A stretch of DNA of 64,000 nucleotides. It comes from Chitinophaga jiangningensis (lineage in GTDB: Bacteria > Bacteroidota > Bacteroidia > Chitinophagales > Chitinophagaceae). The stretch is from positions 62,001-126,000 of the forward strand of contig NZ_FRBL01000002.1 in the NCBI RefSeq assembly GCF_900142605.1, written 5' to 3'. Shown here piece after piece: positions 1 through 8,321 of this stretch. The notes beneath the pieces were generated by a model, which was not told the DNA's origin, ran no database searches, and was given only the letters and a program-made list of their open reading frames with translations. Positions within the stretch are counted from its first letter, which is position 1; each line of letters begins with the position of its first letter. Position numbers and translations under genes: made by a program.

Positions 1-151
1 CCTTTACCTTAAATGATGACCAGTTAGCCGCCTTCGCATTCAGCCAATCAGCCCATCTTCTTTGCAGATGTTCCGCCTTCCCGGAGAAACGTTGTGAAAG
101 AGCCTCTACAACAGTAATACGATTTGACTTCCGTCTAAATAATTTCCACAT
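1..151 (-). CDS. traL: TraL-like conjugation protein, N-terminal part
   Basis: The first 50 codons of a gene that runs off the left edge of the window. It begins with ATG at 151, 12 bp after the traK stop codon, so it belongs to the same leftward operon. The visible part starts MWKLFRRKSN and is basic, with several Trp and Arg residues and no membrane segment. In Bacteroides conjugative elements the gene after traK is traL, a small poorly characterised protein. The name rests on position and not on a recognised motif. Confidence 0.5.
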   Translation of the reverse strand, partial: MWKLFRRKSNRITVVEALSQRFSGKAEHLQRRWADWLNAKAANWSSFKVK

Positions 152-162
152 AAGAAAACAGT

Positions 163-780
163 TTAACGTTCCGTAGTATTTATATCCCGATTTTCCAACG
201 TAGACCATCTTTCTATTAAAAATCCATGTGAATTATTGTCACTACGACTGATATTTCGTATATACCCTTCGGTAGTAAGGCTTCTTATCACTATACTTGT
301 TGCTCTTATGATTCGCTGGTGGGCATAGCACCTGAAATAATATGGGTACTGATCCACATTCACAGAAACACTATCTACTTCGATTTTCTGTGAAATATTT
401 CCTGAGATCACATTGTTATAGTATCCGCTTTCCTTTAGATTTTCATACTGCCTTTTCGCAGAAGCATCAGCCATATATAAGGCACGGACGATATTGTTCT
501 TAATGACAGTTTCATCGGGATCTAGTGTGAAGAAATAGTAGTGAAACATTTTGACATGATCCCGCGCTTCTACAGGGATATTGTCTTTCTTTTCACTGGC
601 AAATGCTTCCAGTACTTTACCATTAGCCAGGACATAAATTCTATCCTGTGTTTTTGATGCCAGCAACATAGATTTATAAATGGTAAACGCTGACAAAGAA
701 AAAGACAACAGCACTATAACAAGGGTGAAAATCCGCACATGCGCAAAGGCACCCTGAATACTTTTCATTTTTTGAAACAT
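163..780 (-). CDS. traK: Conjugative transposon protein TraK
   Basis: A 205-residue protein with a short cytoplasmic N terminus, one membrane segment at about residues 15-35, and a periplasmic domain. This is the layout of TraK of Bacteroides conjugative transposons, a VirB8-like part of the type IV mating channel in the inner membrane. It lies between traJ and a TraL-like gene, the order seen in CTnDOT-type operons. The assignment rests on size, topology and gene order together with family resemblance. Confidence 0.85.
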   Translation of the reverse strand: MFQKMKSIQGAFAHVRIFTLVIVLLSFSLSAFTIYKSMLLASKTQDRIYVLANGKVLEAFASEKKDNIPVEARDHVKMFHYYFFTLDPDETVIKNNIVRALYMADASAKRQYENLKESGYYNNVISGNISQKIEVDSVSVNVDQYPYYFRCYAHQRIIRATSIVIRSLTTEGYIRNISRSDNNSHGFLIERWSTLENRDINTTER

Positions 781-838
781 ACACTTTCACTTTTCATTCA
801 ACACATTGTTTCATCAATCACCCGCCACGCCTATTTAC

Positions 839-2128
839 TCACGAGGTATCACCTCCTTTCAACTTGTTAGCCATATGCCCGTAGGCACGACCTGCATCAG
901 CAGCCAATCCTTTACCAGTACTGCCAGAATTATATCCATCTTTGATATTATCCGGCGCATTATAAAGGTTCCTCAAACCTGCTTCCACAGAATTATTATC
1001 GGCAAACATCAGATCGCCAAACCCATCAGCGGCGGCCCCGGCAGCTTTTCCCGCCATTCCAGCAGCTCCCATTGCAGCGCCACCAGCAGCACCGGCAACA
1101 CCTCCAATTGCAGCAGTCATTTTGCCCGTCAGCGCATCCCCACCAACAAACATGATATGATTGGCGATATTAGGAATAGTGGTATATCCGTAAATTCCTA
1201 TTATCAAAAAAACCATATAGCCCAAATCTGTTCTGCTAAAAAAGGTGTCCCCGGTTTGACCAATTTGCGTAAGGTCAATCTTCAACATCTCAGCCTGAAT
1301 AGTCGCTATCACGGCTCCAAAAATCTGCGCAATCGGCAACCAGAGAAATACGTTTATATACCTTGCCAACCAATGTTTAAGCGTATGCTGAAATCCATCG
1401 AAAACCGACAATCCAAAAACCAATGGCCCCAATATTGCCAAAATGATTAAATTGAACGTGCGCATGGTATTAATACACAATGAAACAGCTGCAAACAAAA
1501 GCTGTAAAACTTCCGCAATAACTTCCTTTATCGCATTTCTAAAATTGTATGACGCCTTTGCAAAAGCGAATCGTATATCGTTGCCCACACTAGCAAAGAA
1601 ACCTTCATCTGTACTGGGCTTTCCATCATGCGTGTATTTATACCACTGTTCCCGGTCACCTTCACCAGTTGGGCCAACATACATCTGCCATACATCTGTT
1701 TTCTTGATCGCTTCTTCTTTTTGTTTTAACAGTGCAGCCACAGATTCATCAGCCTTATCAACCATCTTTGCCGTTCCTGTAACAGTGGGTTGCATAACCC
1801 CATTGATCATTGTAATAACAGACGGAAATATGAGAATAGCAAAGCCAATAATGAATGGCCTAAACAGCGGATAAAAATCAATAGGTTCCGCCCGTGATAA
1901 ATGCCCCCATACTCGTGCGGCTATATACCATAGAGCAGCAAACCCAGCGATCCCGCGTCCAACACCTATTAGTTCAGCACACAGTGGCATCAACTTGTTA
2001 TACAGTTCAGCCAACACTACATGCAGACTTTTTATATCATCCGCTGCGCCTCCCGATTGTGCAAAGAGAAAACAAGGGAAAAAGAGAAATAGAAAACCAG
2101 CCAACACAGCTTTCAACCGCACATTCAT
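839..2128 (-). CDS. traJ: Conjugative transposon protein TraJ (VirB6-like membrane channel protein)
   Basis: A 429-residue membrane protein with a signal peptide (residues 1-24, ending FLFAQ). Hydrophobic segments lie near residues 55-72, 85-105, 205-250, 255-280 and 305-325. The Ala/Gly-rich tail (about 335-375) is typical of TraJ/VirB6 proteins. In the family it forms part of the inner-membrane pore of the mating apparatus. It sits upstream of traK and downstream of three TraI-like genes in a tightly packed leftward operon. Confidence 0.88.
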   Translation of the reverse strand: MNVRLKAVLAGFLFLFFPCFLFAQSGGAADDIKSLHVVLAELYNKLMPLCAELIGVGRGIAGFAALWYIAARVWGHLSRAEPIDFYPLFRPFIIGFAILIFPSVITMINGVMQPTVTGTAKMVDKADESVAALLKQKEEAIKKTDVWQMYVGPTGEGDREQWYKYTHDGKPSTDEGFFASVGNDIRFAFAKASYNFRNAIKEVIAEVLQLLFAAVSLCINTMRTFNLIILAILGPLVFGLSVFDGFQHTLKHWLARYINVFLWLPIAQIFGAVIATIQAEMLKIDLTQIGQTGDTFFSRTDLGYMVFLIIGIYGYTTIPNIANHIMFVGGDALTGKMTAAIGGVAGAAGGAAMGAAGMAGKAAGAAADGFGDLMFADNNSVEAGLRNLYNAPDNIKDGYNSGSTGKGLAADAGRAYGHMANKLKGGDTS

Positions 2129-2151
2129 ATCCCACGATTTTAAAATGATAG

Positions 2152-2802
2152 TTATTTCAACCCCTCCATACTTCTCATGCGCTCCACTTCCTTCAGTTCT
2201 TTCATACGCTGAATAGCCATAACAGTATTGGAAGAATTGAAGTGCCTTAAAAATGTCAACTTATCCAACACCTCAGCGTGTATCTTATCAATTGCATTCA
2301 ACCGTTCCTCATCTGACATTCTAAGATTACTTGCTGTGATAACAGTTACCAAGTCATCCAGATTTTGAAGTGAAGCATCGAACAGCCGCCCATACACTCT
2401 CCCCATATACTCAATTTCCTCTATCGTAAAACTGCCTGATTCTTTTGCATACTGGAATGCCCTCTTATACTCCTTCACCAGCAAAACCTGATTATTAACT
2501 ATATCGGCGACGCGGCTATATTTCTTAATTGCCGGGTTTACTTCCATTAATCCATCCAAAAAAACTTTGTGTAATTGAAAATTTCCCTGACTGATATTTT
2601 TGATTGTATTATAGCCGCCCGATAAAATTTCATAACCCTTTTTGAGATCAGAAAGAATTTGTTTGAATTGCGCCAATTTTTCGATATTGAGAGCGAGTTG
2701 CGCCAGTTCTTTTGCCTGCGCATTGCTTTGACCAGGTGCGGCCAAGAACAAAAAAAATAAACTACATAAATAAAAACAGAACCACTTCCTGCACTTTTTC
2801 AT
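2152..2802 (-). CDS. TraI-like conjugation protein, paralogue 3 of 3
   Basis: A 216-residue exported protein. The ATG at 2802 is chosen because it gives a clean signal peptide (MKKCRKWF...SNAQA) and avoids a 100-bp overlap with the upstream gene that an earlier start would cause. The mature part is helical, with a motif like LKKGYEILSGGYNTIKNI near residues 45-65 and a NPAIKKYSRVADIV-type segment shared with the next two genes. The family matches proteins annotated TraI, or misleadingly TerB tellurite resistance, in Bacteroidota conjugative elements. It probably acts in the periplasm as part of the mating channel, perhaps VirB5-like; that role is inferred. Confidence 0.75.
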   Translation of the reverse strand: MKKCRKWFCFYLCSLFFLFLAAPGQSNAQAKELAQLALNIEKLAQFKQILSDLKKGYEILSGGYNTIKNISQGNFQLHKVFLDGLMEVNPAIKKYSRVADIVNNQVLLVKEYKRAFQYAKESGSFTIEEIEYMGRVYGRLFDASLQNLDDLVTVITASNLRMSDEERLNAIDKIHAEVLDKLTFLRHFNSSNTVMAIQRMKELKEVERMRSMEGLK

Positions 2803-2813
2803 AGACACCAATT

Positions 2814-3422
2814 TTATTCTGTTACTTTTCGCATTGTCTTTACATCTCGCATTTCCTGCTGTCGCTGTAGCACCTGCACTTTTGTAGAGGAACAAAAGGA
2901 CTTTGTGAACAGATAACAATCTTGCATATCAGCATAGATGGTATCTATTCGTTTGATACGCTCATCGTCGCTCAGTTCCATCTTCCCGGAAGTAATCAAC
3001 GGCACGAGGTCAGATAACATATTCTCGCAGCTTGTGAGCATTCTGATTCTAATGTCCCCTACGTAAGAAACCTCAGATCCAGCGAATAGATTACTCTCTC
3101 GCATGTGTTTTAATACTGCGGTAAAGTCCCTTGATATTTCAAGACTACTGCTGATAATCTCAGCGATGCGCGTATAATTGCGGATTTTCGGGTTTATAGT
3201 TTCTAGCGAAAGAAAAAAGTTTTTGTCAAGGCTAAAGTGACCGTCCTTTACATTACCGATAAACGTTAAACCTTGACGGGCGATCTTATAACCTTTCTGT
3301 AGGTATTCTAAATAAACCTTGTTAGCTGCTATCTGCTGGATGTAAACCTTGATCTGGTTGCCCTGAGAAAAAACAGGCAGGTGCAGAAACAGAACCGAGC
3401 AAAAAATTATCAGAAGTTTCAT
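2814..3422 (-). CDS. TraI-like conjugation protein, paralogue 2 of 3
   Basis: A 202-residue protein with a signal peptide (MKLLIIFCSVLFLHLPVFSQ) and a helical mature domain. It shares with its neighbours the LQKGYKIARQGL segment, an INPKIRNYTRIAEII segment and a late LSDDERIKRIDTIYADM segment. The pattern of a GY motif, then NP.I..Y.R...I, then a D/E-rich helix is common to all three tandem genes, so they arose by duplication. It is 11 bp from the downstream gene and 6 bp from the upstream one. Its role in conjugation is inferred from context. Confidence 0.72.
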   Translation of the reverse strand: MKLLIIFCSVLFLHLPVFSQGNQIKVYIQQIAANKVYLEYLQKGYKIARQGLTFIGNVKDGHFSLDKNFFLSLETINPKIRNYTRIAEIISSSLEISRDFTAVLKHMRESNLFAGSEVSYVGDIRIRMLTSCENMLSDLVPLITSGKMELSDDERIKRIDTIYADMQDCYLFTKSFCSSTKVQVLQRQQEMRDVKTMRKVTE

Positions 3423-3428
3423 AACACA

Positions 3429-4100
3429 CTATTTTAATCCGTACATCATTTTTATCTGCTCAACGTCCTTTTGATCCCTCGCTCGTTGCAATACCAACTT
3501 CTTATTTTCATTATTGAACGAGCGCAAGTCGTTTAGGTTTAGATCAATACGTTTTGCAACACCATTGAGGATTTCGATTCTTTTACCATCGGTCATTTTG
3601 GTACTGAAAGAATTAATGACAAGGAATAGATTATCGACATTCTTCAAACTTTCGTCAATAATGCCGGTATAAACTTTCGTCATGTAATCAATCTCCTGAG
3701 CGTTGAAATGTTTGTCCTTTTTGAAAAGTTTGAAAGCAGCATTATACTCGTCCACGATAGCCACTTGTTTGTTGATAATCTCTTTTACTCGTTTATATCC
3801 GCTGATAGCCTGCTTTACTTTATTGAGTTCATCAAAATATTGCTGGTATTGCTCTTTGTGCTTTTTAGTCCAGTCCGAAATTTCATCGAGTTTCAATTTT
3901 GTTAGAATATTCTCTACCTCCTTTTGAGCATTTTGCAACCATATGGTTTTATTTTGCAAACGTTGTACAGCAAGATCGGCGGCTTTAATTGCAGCAATGA
4001 GCGCCTGCCTTGCAACTTCCCAGATAATCGCGTGGCTTTTCTTTGTCGGTGCAAGCACCAGGCAAAAACAAAGCATCACCGTCACAAAAACCTTGTTCAT
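3429..4100 (-). CDS. traI: TraI-like conjugation protein, paralogue 1 of 3
   Basis: A 223-residue protein with an N-terminal signal sequence (MNKVFVTVMLCFCLVLAPTKKSHA) and a lysine-rich, strongly helical mature domain of about 195 residues. It directly follows traG, where CTnDOT-type operons have traH/traI. It differs from the two downstream paralogues by an N-terminal stretch of about 40 residues (IIWEVARQALIAAIKAADLA) that looks amphipathic or membrane-associated. It probably acts in the periplasmic part of the mating apparatus. Of the three copies, it is the best candidate for the original traI. Confidence 0.75.
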   Translation of the reverse strand: MNKVFVTVMLCFCLVLAPTKKSHAIIWEVARQALIAAIKAADLAVQRLQNKTIWLQNAQKEVENILTKLKLDEISDWTKKHKEQYQQYFDELNKVKQAISGYKRVKEIINKQVAIVDEYNAAFKLFKKDKHFNAQEIDYMTKVYTGIIDESLKNVDNLFLVINSFSTKMTDGKRIEILNGVAKRIDLNLNDLRSFNNENKKLVLQRARDQKDVEQIKMMYGLK

Positions 4101-4111
4101 ACACTTTGAGA

Positions 4112-6565
4112 TTATGGGTTACATAATTTTTTTCTATCTGCCACCATTTGCTCAATCGCTTTTTCCATGCTACCCAAACTTTCCGCGTACTCCAATACCT
4201 TTACCCTTTCCTTCCCCTCCGTAGTAAAAGCGTAGTACTCATGTGGGCATAAGTCATTTTTATAAACCTTAGCAACCTGACCGCCTATCTCCATGAATAT
4301 TTCCCGGTTGTCTTTATTCACACTGAGAAGGATGGATTTAGCTTTTTCTGATAAGCCCAGTGCAGCTTGCAGATGATCAAACTTGTTCATGAACTTTCGC
4401 ATATCCATGAGAATCTTTACATCTGCGTTGGCTATTATTGCGTCCTTGATGATGGGGGAAGAAATCAGATCGTCTAATTCTTGCGTGATGACAATGGGAA
4501 CGCCATTGAACTTTCTGAATGTTTTAAATCCGTACTTAGTAAACTCCGCCATAGATGGCTTTGCGATGGCTTTCCACGCTTCATCGATTACAAAAACTTT
4601 TCTTATTCCTGCCAGCTTACGCACCTTAGAGATAAAAAGTTCCATACAAATCAGGGTCACAACGCTAAAAAGTACGGGGTGCTCCTTAATATTGTCCATT
4701 TCTATGACCGTGAATCGCTGATTTAACAAGTCCTGCTTACCTTCTGCATTCAACAGGTAATCAAACTCGCCTCCACGATAAAATGGCCGTAGTACATACA
4801 GGAAATTGTCAATATCGAAGTCACGATCTTTGAGCCGATGTAGTTTCAATTCATCAATGAAAAAGTTCTGTAGGTATTCGTAGAAAGTATTGAAGCAGGG
4901 GAAGGCTGTAGGATTTTCAGAGAGATATTTATAATACCCTGTCAGTGCATTGGAGAGGGCCACATATTCAGAGCGGTTAAAGGATTCACTTTCCTGCTTC
5001 CACAGCGCAACGAGCAAAGATTTCAGGCTTTCCTTCTTTTCGGTATCAAGTACCTGGCCCTCCGGGATATAAAAGGGATTAAAACGGATAGGGTTCTGTT
5101 CCGTATAGGTAAAATAATAACCGCCAACAAGATCACAAAGCCCACGATAACTACCACCAATGTCGAGGATCACACAATGCGCACCCTGTTCGTACATGGA
5201 ATTTAGCATGTGATTTACGGTCATGCTTTTACCTCCGCCCGATGTACCGCAAACCAGCGTACCCATATTCGAGCTAATCCCCTTCATACGCGGCGCTGTG
5301 TACGGATCTACGAATACAGGTTTACCGGTCAATCGGTCACAGAAGCGTATACTTTCCTGTGGGTTATCCGAACGATAATTACTTTCAAGGTTCAGAAAAC
5401 AACATGCCTGTTCAGCAAACGTATCAAAGGTGTCATTTGCTGGGAAATCAGCAGAGTTACCGGGAATACCACTCCAAAATATTTGGGCTGCACCTATTGT
5501 TTCTTGTTTTGCAATGGCGTCCATCTGCGCTAACGCAGACGTAACCAAATTGCGAATATCCTTTGCTTCTTCCGCCGATTCCGACCATGCCAAAACATTG
5601 AAGTGGGCCTTGACGGGAAGGCGCTGCTGGCTGATACTTTCATTCAGAAATTCATTGACAGCATCGCGGCTGATCGCGTTCTCTCTGCTATATGCAGCCA
5701 GTGATTGCAAGCGCAATCTCTTACTCTCAAATTTCTTTAGCGTCTGTTGAGCATCATCGATGATGATGTACTGATTGTAAATATGATTGCAAGGCAACAA
5801 TAAGCCCAGGTGCGAAGCAAATCCAATGGAAAACTTTGTCCGGTCGGTACTATACTTGTCATAGTTGATTCGTGAACCGCAAACACTCGGTAAACTATCA
5901 TTGCCTGATAATGTAAATAACTGGCAATCTTTATTACCAACTCTCAACTGATCTCGTAACTCAATATCCTGTACTAATAACTCATCTTCCTTATCCAGCA
6001 GGTAAAGGTATTTTTCAACCAGTCCGGCGCGTCTATCATGACTTAGTAATTCATCATTACCCATTCGATGCAGGATGATGCCAACATCTGACAAAACTTT
6101 TTGAAACTGACCTGCTACATCTTCAAATTCCTGTAATGCTACTGCGCTTAATGTTTGCTCAGGTACAATATTGGGTCTGATAAGGTTTGACATTAAGGAC
6201 GTAGATCCTTTGCGGGCCAACGACCTTTTTGTTAGCATGATGTAACACTGATGGTCAAGAAACGGCCTGTTATTAAAGTACTCCTGACTACGTTTTTTCA
6301 GAAAGCTATCTGCATCTGAAAACTCGCCTTTATAGCGGTTTTTCACAAACCAATCTTGTTTATGAAACACGGTATTTTTGGGCAACAGTTTAATAGCTTT
6401 TATAAGCCCCTGATGCCATCCCTCAAAATCCTCTGCATGTCCGGTGAAAATCTCCGGCAAATCAACCCGGTAGGCGATTGTTATATCACCTTGTTTACTT
6501 AATATGCAGTTATGCTCTATATCTGCAATCGGGAAAATATTCTTTAGCCACTTTTCCATCTTCAC
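4112..6565 (-). CDS. traG: TraG-family conjugation ATPase (VirB4-like)
   Basis: An 817-residue cytoplasmic or peripheral membrane ATPase. The N-terminal third (SFD residues about 5-20 onward, PIADIEHNCILSKQGDIT) matches Bacteroides TraG. The Walker A motif GTSGGGKS lies near residues 438-446 and the Walker B motif VFVIDEAWKA near 655-665, followed by a TQELDDL arginine-finger region. VirB4-type ATPases power pilus and channel assembly. The gene ends 12 bp before the first TraI-like gene. The start could be Met1 or Met3 (MKMEKW). Length and motifs are normal, with no sign of damage. Confidence 0.93.
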   Translation of the reverse strand: MKMEKWLKNIFPIADIEHNCILSKQGDITIAYRVDLPEIFTGHAEDFEGWHQGLIKAIKLLPKNTVFHKQDWFVKNRYKGEFSDADSFLKKRSQEYFNNRPFLDHQCYIMLTKRSLARKGSTSLMSNLIRPNIVPEQTLSAVALQEFEDVAGQFQKVLSDVGIILHRMGNDELLSHDRRAGLVEKYLYLLDKEDELLVQDIELRDQLRVGNKDCQLFTLSGNDSLPSVCGSRINYDKYSTDRTKFSIGFASHLGLLLPCNHIYNQYIIIDDAQQTLKKFESKRLRLQSLAAYSRENAISRDAVNEFLNESISQQRLPVKAHFNVLAWSESAEEAKDIRNLVTSALAQMDAIAKQETIGAAQIFWSGIPGNSADFPANDTFDTFAEQACCFLNLESNYRSDNPQESIRFCDRLTGKPVFVDPYTAPRMKGISSNMGTLVCGTSGGGKSMTVNHMLNSMYEQGAHCVILDIGGSYRGLCDLVGGYYFTYTEQNPIRFNPFYIPEGQVLDTEKKESLKSLLVALWKQESESFNRSEYVALSNALTGYYKYLSENPTAFPCFNTFYEYLQNFFIDELKLHRLKDRDFDIDNFLYVLRPFYRGGEFDYLLNAEGKQDLLNQRFTVIEMDNIKEHPVLFSVVTLICMELFISKVRKLAGIRKVFVIDEAWKAIAKPSMAEFTKYGFKTFRKFNGVPIVITQELDDLISSPIIKDAIIANADVKILMDMRKFMNKFDHLQAALGLSEKAKSILLSVNKDNREIFMEIGGQVAKVYKNDLCPHEYYAFTTEGKERVKVLEYAESLGSMEKAIEQMVADRKKLCNP

Positions 6566-6607
6566 AAATCTTTAAATGCTTCAAAATCATAAACCCTTTC
6601 TCAATGT

Positions 6608-6928
6608 TTACCGGTGTTCCTTTTTGAAGATGTGCCGGTCATTGCTCTTTACAACCTTCGGAATACCTCTGCTGGCGATCTTCTTCATCATTCCATGCTC
6701 TCCATATTTGTTACTTAGTTTATACACCTTCGTAAATAGAAAAATGGTAAGACCTGCCACCAGGACAATGCAGAAGTAAGAATTGACCCCAACGAGATAG
6801 AGTATGGCAAATAGTAATAGCGCGATTACTAAACCTCCACCTAAGTACCAGATGTATTGCGCCTTCAAGCCTTTAAACTCTATGGAGTTGTTCACCCCTT
6901 TGTTAATCCTGTATACACTATTTGCCAT
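6608..6928 (-). CDS. traF: TraF (DUF4133) conjugation membrane protein
   Basis: A 106-residue protein with two adjacent membrane segments (about residues 28-48 and 50-70) and a basic C-terminal tail ending RHIFKKEHR. It has the layout of the DUF4133/TraF family, comparable to VirB3: a small inner-membrane protein working with the VirB4-like ATPase encoded next to it. The MANSVYRINKGVNNSIEFKG start is typical. The gene lies 12 bp after traE and 42 bp before traG. Confidence 0.85.
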   Translation of the reverse strand: MANSVYRINKGVNNSIEFKGLKAQYIWYLGGGLVIALLLFAILYLVGVNSYFCIVLVAGLTIFLFTKVYKLSNKYGEHGMMKKIASRGIPKVVKSNDRHIFKKEHR

Positions 6929-6940
6929 ACATCACATAAT

Positions 6941-7276
6941 TTATAATCCAAAGAAGGAGCGCAGCACAGTGGCTACGATTACGAGGAAAACACAACTGCC
7001 GAACCATGCTGCCGCAGTCGAACCCGTGTCCGGATGGCCTGATGACCATTTCTGATAAACCCGTACTGCACCGATCAAGCCGAGAATTGCGCCTACAGCA
7101 TACATTAAATCACACCCCACATCGAAATATCCACGCACTTTGGTATTCGCCTCCTGAATCCCCGCTTTACCGTCCTGCGCATATGCACAGACAGTAAGCA
7201 TTAATGAAACCACTGTCAGCATGGAGGCTTGCAGTGAACGCACTTTTAAGCGATTTAGCAACAACTTCATTTTCAT
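6941..7276 (-). CDS. traE: TraE (DUF4134) conjugation protein
   Basis: A 111-residue protein from ATG 7276. This start gives an MKMKLLLNRL beginning and a signal-like hydrophobic segment ending TVCAYAQ; an upstream extension would add a polar stretch not typical of the family. Two membrane segments follow (about residues 55-72 and 88-108), the DUF4134/TraE pattern and comparable to VirB2 pilin-like proteins. It precedes traF and traG, the conserved E-F-G order. A long hairpin upstream (7416-7479) may modulate its transcription. Confidence 0.85.
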   Translation of the reverse strand: MKMKLLLNRLKVRSLQASMLTVVSLMLTVCAYAQDGKAGIQEANTKVRGYFDVGCDLMYAVGAILGLIGAVRVYQKWSSGHPDTGSTAAAWFGSCVFLVIVATVLRSFFGL

Positions 7277-7415
7277 ACACACTTCGCTTTTATTGTTATC
7301 AAAAAAGTAAGGACAATAAAAGGCCCTACGCGCTACCTGACCCGATTTCACTAACCATCCAACACTATCAGGTAACGGCAGGGCCGAATACACTACAACA
7401 ACAACTATTTAAAAA

Positions 7416-7479
7416 GAAACACTCCGCACCGTTCCCTACGCACTTGGTTTTCCTGCACACCGGTGCTGACGAGTGTTTC
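7416..7479 (-). terminator. Possible attenuator between the first tra gene and traE
   Basis: Read on the minus strand, GAAACACTC at 7479-7471 pairs with GAGTGTTTC at 7424-7416. An inner CACCG/CGGTG pairing adds to the stem, and the run CTTTTTAAAT follows. The stem plus T-run looks like an intrinsic terminator with a large loop. It sits between the stop of the first gene and the start of traE, so it could let only some transcripts enter the structural tra genes. Folding is by eye. Confidence 0.5.
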
Positions 7480-7490
7480 CTTTACGGTAC

Positions 7491-7922
7491 TTATTCATCC
7501 CACATAGCACTTAATTCCTCCGCACTGAAATGAATACCGCATTGATCTTCCGCGATTACTTCGATTAGGTTGGTAATACCATTCTGATAGATACTACCTT
7601 TTGTTCCGGGATATTTGTTCAGCAGCGTTTTTAGGCGATCCGACAGCTCATCTTTCTCCATCTTTTCTTTTCCCGCCTGATTAACCAACGCTTGTAACTC
7701 GTCCACCAGTGAATGCACAGGAGCCATCGTAGACACATCGTTGCTTTCCTGTACAGTTGGCTTACCTTTGAACAAAACATCATCCACTGCTTTCTTTTCG
7801 ACAGCTTTTCTTTTAATCCGTAAAATCGAACTGCCTTTTGCCTTGAAAAAGAAAACCACAACGGCATAATAAATTACCAGCCCTAAGCCAAGCCACATCG
7901 CGTAAGTAGTCCATGAGATCAT
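7491..7922 (-). CDS. Small membrane-anchored protein heading the tra operon
   Basis: A 143-residue protein from ATG 7922 (MISWTTYAMWLGLGL). It has one N-terminal membrane segment (about residues 5-25), a short basic linker and a soluble helical domain rich in Glu and Lys. The alternative start at 7979 would put a polar stretch before the membrane segment, so the internal Met is preferred. It lies at the TraD-like position of sphingobacterial and chitinophagal ICE operons, but I do not recognise a domain. A structural or regulatory role in conjugation is likely from position only. Confidence 0.6.
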   Translation of the reverse strand: MISWTTYAMWLGLGLVIYYAVVVFFFKAKGSSILRIKRKAVEKKAVDDVLFKGKPTVQESNDVSTMAPVHSLVDELQALVNQAGKEKMEKDELSDRLKTLLNKYPGTKGSIYQNGITNLIEVIAEDQCGIHFSAEELSAMWDE

Positions 7923-7979
7923 AATTGCATTGTTTGATTTACTACACAAAAATGAATCACTTTGAAAACTGGTTTTCAC

Positions 7980-8208
7980 ACTATGATCAGACGCAGGAGA
8001 AATATTTATTTACAGGAAGGAATATTCAAACAAAAGCGTTGGTGCGTGCATATATGTATATATAGGGGCACGTCCACGCATACATATATTTCCTGAATGC
8101 TACCTACAAAAGTTAAGCGGGTATATGTCTACCACCAAACAGATGTGTGCATTAGAATCTGGCCCTATATATATCCATACACGCATACATTCAATTTTGA
8201 GGCAAAAA
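7980..8208. promoter_or_regulatory. Gene-free tra upstream region with inverted TGCGTG / TATATATA elements
   Basis: No gene is visible here. A TGCGTG box at 8043 is followed by TATATATA and GGGG, and then by the inverted box CACGCA at 8075-8080. A second TGCGTG-TATATATA-GGG unit runs the other way at 8164-8187. A very similar dyad lies at 37546-37590 near the replication region of the same element. The region lies just upstream of the tra operon, so it probably holds its promoter and operator sites. No consensus TAnnTTTG promoter is obvious. Confidence 0.5.
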
Positions 8209-8237
8209 AAATCCCACTTCTGACCGAAGTGGGATTT
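8209..8237 (-). terminator. Intrinsic terminator of the rteC-like gene
   Basis: A 12-bp perfect stem AAATCCCACTTC / GAAGTGGGATTT with a 5-nt loop. On the minus strand it is followed by a run of T residues (gcaaaaaaa on the plus strand). It lies 85 bp past the stop of the leftward rteC-like gene and separates it from the tra promoter region. Confidence 0.85.
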
Positions 8238-8321
8238 CTCGTATTGTGCGGCAATTATTAATGACAGTAGTTCAAGAAATGCAGGTTGGTCAAAATACTT
8301 GCGGGACTATTGCAATGCTTG

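Noticed and set aside
806..1450. 214-codon open frame on the plus strand
   Set aside because: It is antisense to traJ, whose family match and codon pattern are clear; its translation has no recognisable features.
2152..4100. Tellurite-resistance (TerB) genes
   Set aside because: Proteins of this family are often labelled TerB, but their signal peptides, position between traG and traJ and shared motifs fit TraI-like conjugation proteins.
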